Assembly: GCF_040529185.1 (NCBI RefSeq)
Contig: NZ_CP159510.1
Location: forward strand, 1,116,001-1,180,000
Source: Sporolactobacillus sp. Y61
Lineage (GTDB): Bacteria > Bacillota > Bacilli > Bacillales > Sporolactobacillaceae
DNA: 64,000 nucleotides
Reading direction: 5' to 3'
The position numbers were made by a program, and so were the translations under genes. Shown here piece after piece: positions 46,704 through 55,966 of this stretch. Within the stretch, counting starts at the first letter, position 1. Each line of letters starts with the position of its first letter. The notes under the pieces were generated by a model, which was given only the letters and a program-made list of their open reading frames with translations, was not told the origin of the DNA and searched no databases.

Positions 46704-48929
46704 ATGTCTATCCATGTCAGTGGGAAAGAAAAAGTTTTTCACCTTCAGACCGATGAGAGCAGTTATATTTTTCGAGTGATGGAGAACGGTGAACTCGGTC
46801 AAATTTATTTCGGGAAACGGATTCATATTAAGAACCAATATGCAAATCTGATCAAAAGAGAACGCCGCGAAGCGATGCCATCATGGAAAGTTGATCAATA
46901 TGACTTTCAGCCGGATCATCTCAAACAAGAATATGCAAGCCTGGGCAAGGGAGACTTTAGAGAGCCGGCTTATCAGGTTCAGCAGGAAAATGGCAGTCGA
47001 ATAACCGAATTGCAGTATGTTGATTATCGCCTGCAGAAAGGTAAAAAAAGACTCTCCGGACTTCCATCGAGTTTTGCCGATGAATCCGGAGATGTGGAAA
47101 CACTGGCAGTTTACTTGAAGGACGCTCTTTCGGGCTTAACTGTCACTTTAAGATACAGTGTTTTTCCACATCAGAATGTCATTGTACGCAGCGCCGAATT
47201 TGTAAACAAGGGAAAAGAACACCTGGTTCTGCGCAGAGCGTTGAGCTGTCAGATTGATCTGCCGGATAGTCATTATGATTTTATACATTTTGCGGGTACA
47301 TGGTCACGTGAACGTCATGAAGTCAAAAGAAGCCTTCAGCCGGGTATCCAAAGAATCAGCAGCTTGAGAACCGAGTCCAGTCACCAGCATAATCCTTTTA
47401 TCATGCTGGCAAGGCCGCAGACGACCGAAGATTGCGGAGACGTTTATGGCTTTAATTTTGTGTACTCCGGCAACTTTTTGGATCAAATCGAAGTTGATCA
47501 ATATGGCACATCGCGTGTGCTGATCGGCATCAATCCGGAAGAATTTTCCTGGAATCTTGCTTCTGGGGCGACCTTCCAAACTCCCGAGGCGATTTTAAGC
47601 TTTTCAAGTCAGGGCAAGAACAAGCTAAGTCAGCAATTAGGCCATTTTTACTTGAACCATCTCGTTAATCCTCGATTCTCAAACGCAGATCGTCCGATTT
47701 TGGTCAATAACTGGGAAGCTACTTATTTTAACTTTAATGAGGATAAATTACTTTCAATCGCCAGTAAGGCTGCAGAGTTGGGGATTGAACTATTTGTTTT
47801 GGATGATGGTTGGTTTGGCCATCGAGATGATGATACGACTTCACTCGGAGACTGGTTCGTTGATCGAACAAAATTGCCGGATGGTCTGGCACATTTAGCA
47901 GATAAAATTCATGGATTAGGTCTTAAGTTTGGCTTATGGTTTGAGCCGGAGATGATCTCGCTTGAAAGTGATCTGTATCAAGAGCATCCGGACTGGATGA
48001 TCGCAGCCCCGCATCGTACCTTAACTCCGGGAAGAAACCAGTACGTTCTTGACTTCACTAGGGATGAGGTGGTCGACACAATTTTCAAGATGATGGCTAA
48101 ATGCATAGAGGAAGCCAGGCTTGATTATATAAAATGGGATATGAACCGATGCATTACGGAAATGTACAGTAGCAATCTCTCACCCTCTGAACAATTGGAA
48201 ATGCCGCATCGGTATATTCTAGGCGTCTACAAATTATATCAGCGGCTGATTGATCATTATCCAAATGTCCTCTTTGAATCCTGTGCTTCAGGTGGCGGGC
48301 GCTTTGATTTAGGGATGATGTACTATGCGCCACAGGCATGGACGAGTGACGATACCGATGCTGCTGAGCGAATTCTAATTCAATACGGCACTTCTTACGG
48401 CTATCCGCTGTCTATGATGGGGGCGCACGTCTCTGCCGTTCCTAATCATCAGACCGGCCGTGTCACACCATTTGAGACAAGAGGACATGTAGCCTTTTTC
48501 GGTGATTTTGGCTATGAGCTGGATATTACGAAACTATCTAAGGAAGACCAGAAACAGATACGAGCGCAAGTTAACCTATATAAAAAGTATCGTCGACTCT
48601 TTCAATATGGCAACTTCTATCGATTGGAAAGCCCCTATGAGGGAGAAAAAAATGTTGCCAGCTGGGAAGTCGTGAATGACGATCAAACCTTAGCTATTGC
48701 TGCACGATATCAATTATTGAACCGACCGAATCCATCCTATCTGCGTTTATATGTAAGAGGTCTGAATCCTGACCAATTGTATCGAGTGAATGGCAGTCAA
48801 GAGACGTTTTACGGTGATGAACTCATGAATGCTGGCTATTTTGTTGATCAGGTCTTAGACATCAATAAACCCATAACAGGCTCTGCAGACTTCAGTTCGA
48901 GGCTCTTCATTATTAAAGCAGTAAAATAA
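46704..48929 (+). CDS. GH36 alpha-galactosidase
   Basis: About 741 residues, normal for GH36. The nucleophile is Asp479 in YIKWDMNRC and the acid/base Asp549 in AWTSDDTDA. Also visible: FVLDDGWFGHRDDDT, KFGLWFEPEMIS, SCASGGGRFDLGMMYYAP and PLSMMGAHVSAVPNHQTGR. It releases galactose from melibiose and raffinose-type sugars in the cytoplasm (no signal peptide). An AAGGAGG site lies 8 bases before ATG 46704. Last intact gene of the gal operon. Confidence 0.95.
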   Translation: MSIHVSGKEKVFHLQTDESSYIFRVMENGELGQIYFGKRIHIKNQYANLIKRERREAMPSWKVDQYDFQPDHLKQEYASLGKGDFREPAYQVQQENGSRITELQYVDYRLQKGKKRLSGLPSSFADESGDVETLAVYLKDALSGLTVTLRYSVFPHQNVIVRSAEFVNKGKEHLVLRRALSCQIDLPDSHYDFIHFAGTWSRERHEVKRSLQPGIQRISSLRTESSHQHNPFIMLARPQTTEDCGDVYGFNFVYSGNFLDQIEVDQYGTSRVLIGINPEEFSWNLASGATFQTPEAILSFSSQGKNKLSQQLGHFYLNHLVNPRFSNADRPILVNNWEATYFNFNEDKLLSIASKAAELGIELFVLDDGWFGHRDDDTTSLGDWFVDRTKLPDGLAHLADKIHGLGLKFGLWFEPEMISLESDLYQEHPDWMIAAPHRTLTPGRNQYVLDFTRDEVVDTIFKMMAKCIEEARLDYIKWDMNRCITEMYSSNLSPSEQLEMPHRYILGVYKLYQRLIDHYPNVLFESCASGGGRFDLGMMYYAPQAWTSDDTDAAERILIQYGTSYGYPLSMMGAHVSAVPNHQTGRVTPFETRGHVAFFGDFGYELDITKLSKEDQKQIRAQVNLYKKYRRLFQYGNFYRLESPYEGEKNVASWEVVNDDQTLAIAARYQLLNRPNPSYLRLYVRGLNPDQLYRVNGSQETFYGDELMNAGYFVDQVLDINKPITGSADFSSRLFIIKAVK

Positions 48930-49259
48930 TGTCCGTTTTTTGAGAAGCCGGTTTGAATTGATAGAAAATGACCTTACAAGGGACAACTTTCAAAATCAGT
49001 TACTGAGTACCTCAATAGAAATCGCTGTGCTGCACTTGTCAGTTCTATCCAGACGCATGTACTTAAGATTTTCGCCAATGGATTCATGATTTTCTTCTTG
49101 TCCAGATTGTTGGCCATTCGTTATGTGGACTGGGGTTTGGGAAATGGAATACAGTGCAAAGCATTTATGTGGGGATTAGGGCCTTGTGCTGATCATTATC
49201 AGTGTTTATTTGATTAATGGTGGCTTCGACCTGTGTGACGGTGACCAACCTGAATATGT
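48930..49259. other. Decayed sequence after the alpha-galactosidase gene
   Basis: Short broken frames only. Part of it may belong to the membrane protein remnant that follows. Confidence 0.35.
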
Positions 49260-49505
49260 CGTGCTGTCTTATTCAACATTCAATTATTTAGCCTGCTCTA
49301 CCCTGTCATATTTCTTCCAGTAGATTCCGGTTTGGCCAGCGCATCTGTTCTAACACCAATGAATGTTATTGTGTTTACACTTTTAGGGGGAATGATCCTT
49401 AAAGGAATGAAACAGGGACGCTGGAAGTGTTTACGGATTGGTTTAATGTTCATGATTATCGGAGCAGCCAATTCATGTTTGAATATATGGCGATATAAAA
49501 AATAA
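49260..49505 (+). pseudogene. C-terminal part of a small membrane protein
   Basis: Readable end: VDSGLASASVLTPMNVIVF, LLGGMILKGMKQGRWK and GLMFMIIGAANSCLNIW, two to three membrane segments with a basic tail. Earlier frames contain stops. Could be a sugar uptake protein given its position after aga, but I cannot name the family. Confidence 0.4.
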
Positions 49506-49518
49506 TTTTAGCGGTACG

Positions 49519-49550
49519 AAAGCCTGGGGATGCTGCTCCTCAGGCTTTTT
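49519..49550. terminator. Terminator between gal operon and galR
   Basis: AAAGCCTGGGGA (49519-49530) pairs with TCCTCAGGCTTT (49537-49548), one G-T pair, followed by TTG. It can serve both converging transcripts. Confidence 0.75.
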
Positions 49551-49585
49551 GTGATCAGAGATTAGAAAGAAATGAAGCAATGAAA

Positions 49586-50584
49586 TTAATTAATACTGCT
49601 GTTTCTTAAAATCAGCCTGGTTGCCAGGGTGACCATTTGCGGTGGAAAGTTCTGTTCATCAAATTGTTGGCTTAATAAATTTAAGGCAGCTTCCCCCATT
49701 TGTTCTGTGTACACCTGCACTGTACTGAGACTGGGTATGATAAACCGGGAAATGGAGATATCGTTGAAGGCAATCAGACTGACCCGTTGTGGGACATTAA
49801 TATTTGCTTCTTTTAAAGCACGTAACGCGCCGACAGCCATGCTATCGTTTGCAACAAAGAATGCTTCAGGAAGTTCGTCGCCAAGTTGTGCAATCGCGTT
49901 TTTCATCATTGAGTAACCGGATTCGGCGGAGAAGGCGCCGTAAAATAAATAACGCTCGTCAAATAGATTTTCAGTACTTAGGATATTTTTAAATGAGATT
50001 AATCGGCGATCATTGACCGTTTCAAGTTGATCGGATGTCTTTTCGACTCCGGAGAGCATCCCAATTTTTGACAGTTGATGTGATCTGAAATGGTTGATTA
50101 CGGATGCAACAGCGCCTTCGAAATCAGGAACAACACAGTTTACATTCATGCAAAGGGTGTTACAGTCAACAAAAACGATCTTTGCACACAGCTGTGATAA
50201 TTGCTTGATTTGGACCGTACTGTACTTACCAATGGCAATAATTCCATCAATATCCTTTAAAGCTTTGAAGGAGTCCTCATGGAACAGATTGATGATCTCA
50301 AGGCCTAAATCCTGAGCCTTTTTCTCAATCCCCAGTCTTATGGAATAATAGTACACGTCATCCAATTCTTTCTGTCGTGTGTACCATTCGACAATTGCGA
50401 CCTTAGACAATATTTTTTTCGGCTTGTTACGTAAATGCTTTGAGTAATTTAAAGATGATGCGGCTGCAAAGATTTTGTCTTTTGTTTTTTTGCTGACCGA
50501 CAAAGTTTCATCAAGATTGAGAACCCTTGAAACAGTCGCTTGCGAAACACCGGCTATTTTTGCGATTTCCTTAATGGTTGCCAT
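49586..50584 (-). CDS. galR: LacI-family regulator, probably GalR
   Basis: About 332 residues. The N-terminal helix-turn-helix and hinge (TIKEIAKIAGVSQATVSRVL, residues 3-22) are typical, followed by a periplasmic-binding-like sensor with AFFVANDSMAVGALRALKEA and ISLIAFND-like VSLIAFNDISISRF. It should repress the gal genes and release them when galactose is bound; the inverted repeat at 43139-43167 is a candidate operator. Convergent with the gal operon. The call as GalR rests on position and on the family. Confidence 0.82.
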   Translation of the reverse strand: MATIKEIAKIAGVSQATVSRVLNLDETLSVSKKTKDKIFAAASSLNYSKHLRNKPKKILSKVAIVEWYTRQKELDDVYYYSIRLGIEKKAQDLGLEIINLFHEDSFKALKDIDGIIAIGKYSTVQIKQLSQLCAKIVFVDCNTLCMNVNCVVPDFEGAVASVINHFRSHQLSKIGMLSGVEKTSDQLETVNDRRLISFKNILSTENLFDERYLFYGAFSAESGYSMMKNAIAQLGDELPEAFFVANDSMAVGALRALKEANINVPQRVSLIAFNDISISRFIIPSLSTVQVYTEQMGEAALNLLSQQFDEQNFPPQMVTLATRLILRNSSIN

Positions 50585-51019
50585 TATCGTTCATACCTTC
50601 CCGGATAATCAGCTTATAATAGAACTGGTTTGAAAAGTTCGAGTTATCTTCAAAAATTATACCATTTTTAAAGCAGATTATCAGAATTGAGAACGATTTT
50701 ATAAATGCTTCCAGGCGTTTGTTAACAAATAGTAAGTAATTTTACTGGCTTTTTCAAATGCGTATAAAAGGTTTGGCAAATAGAGTCTATGAATTTTTGC
50801 ACTAAATGTTGGTAAAAAGTATACAGTAAGGATGGGCCTGCTTTTAAAAGTTAAGTGTGGTTTTTGATCAACTCTCAGATTGTGTCTGGCAGAAAATTTA
50901 TGTTTGGTTGGAATTGAACATTTGGGATAGAGTCAACATTCTGCAATGTTCAGCGTACGTTCAATTATGGTCATACATAGGGAAGCCTATTATAATAGGG
51001 TGTTGAAAGGAGAAGAGTG
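50585..51019. other. Upstream region of galR and of the glycosidase remnant
   Basis: No gene. It holds the promoter of galR on the minus strand and, at its right end, an AAAGGAG site for the decayed gene at 51020. Confidence 0.4.
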
Positions 51020-51580
51020 ATGAACGTGTTAAAACATTCGGTATTAATTGGAACTCCGTCATGTATAACAATGGTTAGCGAGGCAGGTGAGATCTCCAAT
51101 CCCTGAACTCGGCAATAGATATTTTGGTGATGTGTTCGTGGATTGCTCATCTTAATCGCAACAAACCGACATTTTCGTAACCGCTTCAAAATCCGCAGTG
51201 AATTATGTGAAACTGAGGTGGAAAGGTATTCATTTCTCCCAGCGAGCGAAATTTCTCGGCGATGAATGGGGACGAGGATATGAGACGATGGGCTTCCATG
51301 GAATGATCGAGAACCGCCTGATGCCATGGTACTTTATTGTTTCTGGAAAGGGCAAAAAAATATGGGTATGGAGTCAAGATGCAGCCGTTGGGATGTGCTT
51401 CTGGAAATTTGATTCAGCTGGTTTTACGCTATTTTTGGATGTAAGAAATGGTTGAGCGGCGTACGACTAAACAGGAGAAGGTTGAAAACGACAACAATCA
51501 TGGTTCGCATGTATGAGGAGACGTCTGCTGATAATGCTTGCTATTGACACCAATGCCTCGAAATATAGGCTAGGCATTAT
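51020..51580 (+). pseudogene. Glycoside hydrolase (GH36-related), decayed N-terminal part
   Basis: Starts ATG 51020, with HSVLIGTPSCITMVSEAGEI, then changing frames with YFGDVFVDC, VNYVKLRWKG and one longer open stretch RGYETMGFHGMIENRLMPWY through FDSAGFTLFLDVRNG. This pattern resembles the beta-sandwich and barrel start of alpha-galactosidase-like proteins. Many stops; the catalytic part is missing. Confidence 0.5.
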
Positions 51581-52058
51581 CGACTATATCCTGATGAGAG
51601 AAAATCGCACGGTTTTCTTTTTCCAGCAACACAAAGTGATGAAAAAGATTACCTTGGATGTACAGTTCATTTGCTGGAGTTAAATGATGCGCATCCATCA
51701 TATCAAAATGAGTTATTTGATTTCCTGTAAGCAGGAGATACGGGCGAGCGGCCGCTCGGCAGAAAACGAACACTGTTTAAGCATGGATGATACCACTATT
51801 CAGTCAAAACAGATCCAGGTGTAAGTCCAAAGGTGCTGGTATTTGCTTGGTAAAAAAAGTTGTTGTGCTGCATGGTGTGAAGAAACATTCGCCTTCCTTG
51901 ACGATATACGTCCGACCATTGATCCGATAGTAAACGCTGCCATTAAGGATAAAATGAAACATGTTGTACTTTCTGATCAGCGAACCAAAGGATTGTGTTT
52001 TTTGAGCAGGATTCATAGCCGCAGGATACCAGAAATAATTCAGTGAAGTAAGTTCCAT
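51570..52058 (-). pseudogene. AraC-family regulator, sensor domain only
   Basis: From ATG 52058: FHFILNGSVYYRINGRTYIV and EGECFFTPCSTTTFF, a cupin sensor, then stops and a piece with DAHHLTPANELYIQGNLFHH. The two DNA-binding helix-turn-helix units are absent. It is divergent from the MFS gene and was probably its regulator. Confidence 0.65.
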
Positions 52059-52191
52059 GCTCTTCGTTATGTGGAACCCTCCTGGGACTGGAAATTTTAA
52101 GTAAATGCTTTTCGAAAGACCTTTTTATTTCATTCTATCATAAATTGAGATACCCAGACACAGGGTTCGGGTTAAAATTGAGGTGAAAAAA

Positions 52192-53463
52192 ATGAAGAAG
52201 AGCAGCTTCATTCTTGAGAAAATGGGTTTACCCCCTGACTTGATCTGGGGATATGTTGGGTTAATGTTCTTTGTACTGGGAGCTGGTTTGGAGCAAAGTT
52301 GGTTTGCCGCTTATTTATCGAGCCAAGGCTTACACGCAAGCCAAATCAGTCTTCTCTTTACAGTCTTCGGTATATCCGCGGCTGTGTCATCATGGGTAAC
52401 CGGTATCAGTACACAGATTTGGGGGATTAGAAATGTAATGTGGACGGGGCTTATTATTTATCTGATAGCATCCATTCCCTTCTTGCTCATTGCACTACCA
52501 TCCCGCCAATATGCATGGATTCTCGTAACCTATATGCTAAGAGGGGCGGCTTATCCTCTGTTTGCGTATTCATTTCTGGTTTGGGTTACCTATCGGTCAG
52601 AAAAAGCGATTTTAGGGCGGGCTACTTCGTGGTTTTGGACCTTTTTTGGTATGGGTTTCACGATTATCGGGCCCTGGTATTCAGGCTGGATGATCCCTCA
52701 GCTAGGCTATTTAGGTGTTCTATGGACTGGTGTGGGATTCACACTAATTGGTGCCGGGTTTTCGCTGATGGTGAACCGTGATCAAGTAAAAGCGCTACGG
52801 TCAGAATCAGCATTAGCGGAATTTGTGGATGGCTTCCTGATCAATTTTCAAAGACCCAGACTTGGCATTGCGATCATTGTCAAGACAATTAATGATTTGG
52901 GAAAATTCGGCTTTGTCATTTTGATGCCAGTTTATCTAATTCATTACGGATTTTCAACTTCCGAATGGCTAATGATTTGGGGATTCACAAATATTGTGAG
53001 TCTGATTTTTAACTATATTTTCGGGTATATCAGTGACAAAATAGGGTGGCGCCAGACAGTGGTCTGGTTCTCAGGTTCATTATGCGGGACGGCGACTTTT
53101 CTGATTTATTTTGTTCCGCAATGGTTCGGTCATAATAGCGGAATGCTCTTTGCGGCGCTATCCCTTTATGCGATCGGAATAGGTGCATTCTGTCCGTTAT
53201 CAGCATTAATTCCATCACTTGCACCGGATAAAAAGGGAGCAGCTGTTTCCGCTTTGAATCTCGGCTCCGGATTAAGTAATTTCGCGGGTCCGCTTGTGGT
53301 TAGTCTATGTATAGGACCTTTTGGAGTGAAGGGCGCAATGTTCGCAATCGCCAGTTTGTATCTCTTAGCGAGTGTTTTGACGATTTCCCTTAAAACGCCT
53401 GAGGAGCGGGAAATGATAAAAAGTAATAAACGACTTAAAATTGGCCCTCAACATGAAACTTGA
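52192..53463 (+). CDS. MFS transporter, polyol/CsbX-like
   Basis: About 423 residues, twelve membrane segments. Family pattern: GLEQSWFAAYLSSQGLHASQ near the start, GRATSWFWTFFGMGFTIIGP, FGYISDKIGWRQ between segments 8 and 9 and LAPDKKGAAVSALNLGSGLS. These resemble the RbtT/DalT/CsbX group that takes up pentitols and related compounds. ATG 52192 is favoured since TGAGGTG is 6 bases upstream; GTG 52183 is possible. Intact, while its neighbours (regulator and glycosidase) are dead. Confidence 0.78.
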   Translation: MKKSSFILEKMGLPPDLIWGYVGLMFFVLGAGLEQSWFAAYLSSQGLHASQISLLFTVFGISAAVSSWVTGISTQIWGIRNVMWTGLIIYLIASIPFLLIALPSRQYAWILVTYMLRGAAYPLFAYSFLVWVTYRSEKAILGRATSWFWTFFGMGFTIIGPWYSGWMIPQLGYLGVLWTGVGFTLIGAGFSLMVNRDQVKALRSESALAEFVDGFLINFQRPRLGIAIIVKTINDLGKFGFVILMPVYLIHYGFSTSEWLMIWGFTNIVSLIFNYIFGYISDKIGWRQTVVWFSGSLCGTATFLIYFVPQWFGHNSGMLFAALSLYAIGIGAFCPLSALIPSLAPDKKGAAVSALNLGSGLSNFAGPLVVSLCIGPFGVKGAMFAIASLYLLASVLTISLKTPEEREMIKSNKRLKIGPQHET

Positions 53464-53572
53464 TCTACTCGGGTAGCGATTTATAGCTAGGTTTAAATAA
53501 TTGGTCCTGTGTCATTTCCTTTTGGCTTCGTACAATTCCTGTTGTTGACAGAAGGATAGGCTGAAGAAAAAA

Positions 53573-54545
53573 ATGGACGCGAATTTTGCGGATCTTGACA
53601 AACGTGCTGTGACACCGTTTCTTCTTATTCCAAACAGGCACGATCAGATGCTGATTCAGCAGAACATTTTGACAGTAATCAAACAGCTGAAAGAAATTTA
53701 TCCGGAACGTCAATTCAAATTGGGCCATTACGGAGATATATTCGATAAAATTACAGATGATCAGGATCACTTTAATACCGTTCATGGAGAATTACATGAC
53801 GGAAAATATATGCGTGTGCATAAGACCTGAATTCCCGTGCTTTTATACCAAGGTTCTGATAATTCCTGATATTAAGGCATCTTTGGCAAATAGCAACCAG
53901 CATAATTATACCAATGGGAAAAAGACCATTGTATTAAAAATCCTTTTCTGATGCGCCTTTTTGGACTCCTTGGTATAATTTTCCGGGAATGCAGGATAAG
54001 AGCATCTATTCTACACAAATGGATATCAAAGCCCTGAACACAGTACTGGAAAACCGAATAACAAATATCTTCGAACGCCTTGCTACACTCGCTTACAGTC
54101 TGGGTGTTGATTATCATCATGGACTGATGGAACTGATCTGGAAGGAAATGATGAAGAATCATGCCCACGATAGTATGGGAGGATGTTGTTCTGATAAAGT
54201 GAACCGGGAAATAAACGAGGTATGAACAGGTAGATTAAAAAGTAAATCGTTTGATTGATTTTTATAAAAGAAAAATTGTGAATGCGATGCCAGATGCGCC
54301 TCATCATGATAAGTGAGAGGAGCCCGTTGAAGCTTTCACTATGACGAAGTGTAAAGATTTTCCTTCATTGACAGCCTGATGGGTAAAACGGTTCCATACC
54401 AGTTGATTGGGCAGGAGCTGGTCGATCCTTGATTGACCGGCAAATTGTGCACTACTGGGAATACGATCCCCTTATCAATTCTCACATTGTATTCAATACT
54501 GCAGTGCCAGCAACTGGTTTTAGAACCTATAAAAGTGAGGCTTTT
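53573..54545 (+). pseudogene. Second GH38 alpha-mannosidase, split by a MITE
   Basis: Corresponds to the middle of the intact enzyme at 18637-21354: FLLIPNRHDQML near the start, GELHDGKYMRVHK, then after the inserted [20 protein letters not shown] and [15 protein letters not shown] with the zinc His. Further pieces follow in changing frames: VNRLIDFYKRKIVNAMPDA, LIDRQIVHYWEYDP and VPATGFRTY. The first 200 residues, with the nucleophile Asp, and most of the C-terminus are missing. Removing 53826-53995 and one target copy rejoins RVHK to SIYST in frame, so the MITE entered coding sequence. Confidence 0.85.
53826..53995. mobile_element. 170-bp MITE related to the IS4-type element
   Basis: Both ends are 28-bp inverted repeats, each matching 25 of 28 bases of the IS right end at 1670-1697: CCTGAATTCCCGTGCTTTTA at the left and CCTTGGTATAATTTTCCGGG toward the right. 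ATAAGA is duplicated on both sides (53820-53825 and 53996-54001). No coding capacity. The transposase at 67-1680 is the likely source of mobility. Confidence 0.88.
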
Positions 54546-54575
54546 AATTATATAAACATAGAGGGGTATATTTAT

Positions 54576-55385
54576 TTGACAAATCTTTTATATCATTACT
54601 GTAGTGTAGAAACTTTTGGATTAATTATGAAGAACAAAACATTTAGGTTTTCTAGTCTAGGGGTCGTTGATGATATGGAGGAGTCAATGACTTCTGATTA
54701 TAAAAATATTGGAAAAATATGTTTTGTGTCCTGTTGGACTGATTTAGTGCAAGAATCTGTAGAAATGTGGAGGACATATACGGGTGGAGTAAATGGTGTT
54801 AGGATTGGACTCCCAAGAAATCTTTTTAGCACTGGGTTAAATGAAAAAGAAATATTTAAATTAAGCAGACAGATTGGTGACAAATGTGATGTTTCTATAT
54901 CCCCGCCCTATCAGCCTGATCTTATACCAATAACTTATACAAAAGATGATTATTTGATTAATCTATCTGTAGTAAAAAAAGACAATGAAGTTTGTAAAAA
55001 GTGTGGTAAAGTAACAGCTAATTTTAATATCGATACTAGATATTTAGGGCGTTTCAAAAGAAATTATTGGTCAGGACAATCTGAATGGCGATATAGATTA
55101 ATAGCGATTCCGCTAGAATACTATCGAAATAGCCAAAGCGGAAAATATTTAAAAGGAAAACCAGAAGAAATGGTAGAACTCATGCAATCAGATTTGATTA
55201 AGATGACCTTTAATAATGATTATATAGATTTCCCGTTTAACGAAAATGTTTTTGAGAAAATGGAGATATTATTAAGCCCTTTAAATGCAGAAGAAGATAA
55301 TGATGTCGTAAAAAGTATTGTAAAAAAATATACAAACCTAACTGATTTTGAATTTAAATCATCTGAATTGAAAATTCGCAAATAA
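54576..55385 (+). CDS. DUF2971-type protein
   Basis: About 269 residues. The N-terminal LYHYCSVETFGLIMKNKTFR followed by FSSLGVVDDMEES and FVSCWTDLVQESVEMWRTY fits DUF2971, a family of unknown activity often found in mobile and defence regions. I chose TTG 54576 because GAGGGG is 9 bases upstream; the longer frame from 54429 simply runs through the GH38 remnant. Very AT-rich compared with neighbours, a sign of transfer. A CxxC pair (VCKKCGKV) sits in the middle. Confidence 0.7.
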   Translation: MTNLLYHYCSVETFGLIMKNKTFRFSSLGVVDDMEESMTSDYKNIGKICFVSCWTDLVQESVEMWRTYTGGVNGVRIGLPRNLFSTGLNEKEIFKLSRQIGDKCDVSISPPYQPDLIPITYTKDDYLINLSVVKKDNEVCKKCGKVTANFNIDTRYLGRFKRNYWSGQSEWRYRLIAIPLEYYRNSQSGKYLKGKPEEMVELMQSDLIKMTFNNDYIDFPFNENVFEKMEILLSPLNAEEDNDVVKSIVKKYTNLTDFEFKSSELKIRK

Positions 55386-55403
55386 AATATTGTATTCAAA
55401 AAT

Positions 55404-55670
55404 AATGGCAGTCGTGTTGGTTTTTATCAGTTGGGGGATTTTGTGCTGGAAAGCTGGGAGGAAAAAACGGCAGGACAGCCAGGCGCGATCAATCACATCG
55501 CCCTGGATACCAATGAGATTGAAAAAGCATTTCGTGCCGTAAAAGAATTAAATGTTGAGTTTAAAGATGAGGGCATTCAGGAACTCCCTTATTGGGAACA
55601 TGGAATCAAGTATTTCAATTTCTTTGGACCTAACCGGGAAATTTTTGAGGTGTGTCAGATTCTTAAATAA
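55404..55670 (+). pseudogene. Glyoxalase/VOC-fold protein, C-terminal part
   Basis: Reads NGSRVGFYQLGDFVLESW, then GAINHIALDTNEIEKAFRAV and IKYFNFFGPNREIFEVCQ, the second half of a VOC-superfamily protein. The metal-site His and Glu of this half (NHIAL, REIFEV) are present, but the first half is missing, cut near 55400 next to the DUF2971 gene. A GTG or ATG inside could still start a short protein. Confidence 0.65.
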
Positions 55671-55707
55671 TTGACAGAGGGACATATATCTACCATTTTT
55701 ATTAAGA

Positions 55708-55733
55708 AGAGAGGGGTATGCCCTCTCTTTTTG
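55708..55733 (+). terminator. Rho-independent terminator
   Basis: AGAGAGGG (55708-55715) pairs with CCCTCTCT (55721-55728) around GTATG, followed by TTTTTG. It lies 38 bp after the glyoxalase fragment. Confidence 0.85.
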
Positions 55734-55966
55734 CGTTGCTAAACGTTATTCGAGCACTCAGGGAGTACAGAATCTTGTCAGAATCCATGCCTGCACCAGG
55801 TGCACTGATACCTGAACAGAATTCAACTAATTTCCAGCCTCCCGGGGCCAGTTAAGTGTCAGTATGTGCTGTTTCAGGAGCGCGCAAAAAGATCCCTCCA
55901 GGTCAGCAGATTTTTATTTCATCTGCCAACCCAAAAAGGATCATGATGATAACCGCTTACGGCACG
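55734..55966. other. Spacer at the end of the polysaccharide operon
   Basis: No gene seen. No strong minus-strand terminator recognised directly after the GT39-like gene. Confidence 0.35.

Noticed and set aside
54429-54575. Longer N-terminus of the DUF2971 protein
   Set aside because: This stretch reads as GH38 remnant (VPATGFRTY) that happens to be in frame; the TTG at 54576 has a better ribosome site.
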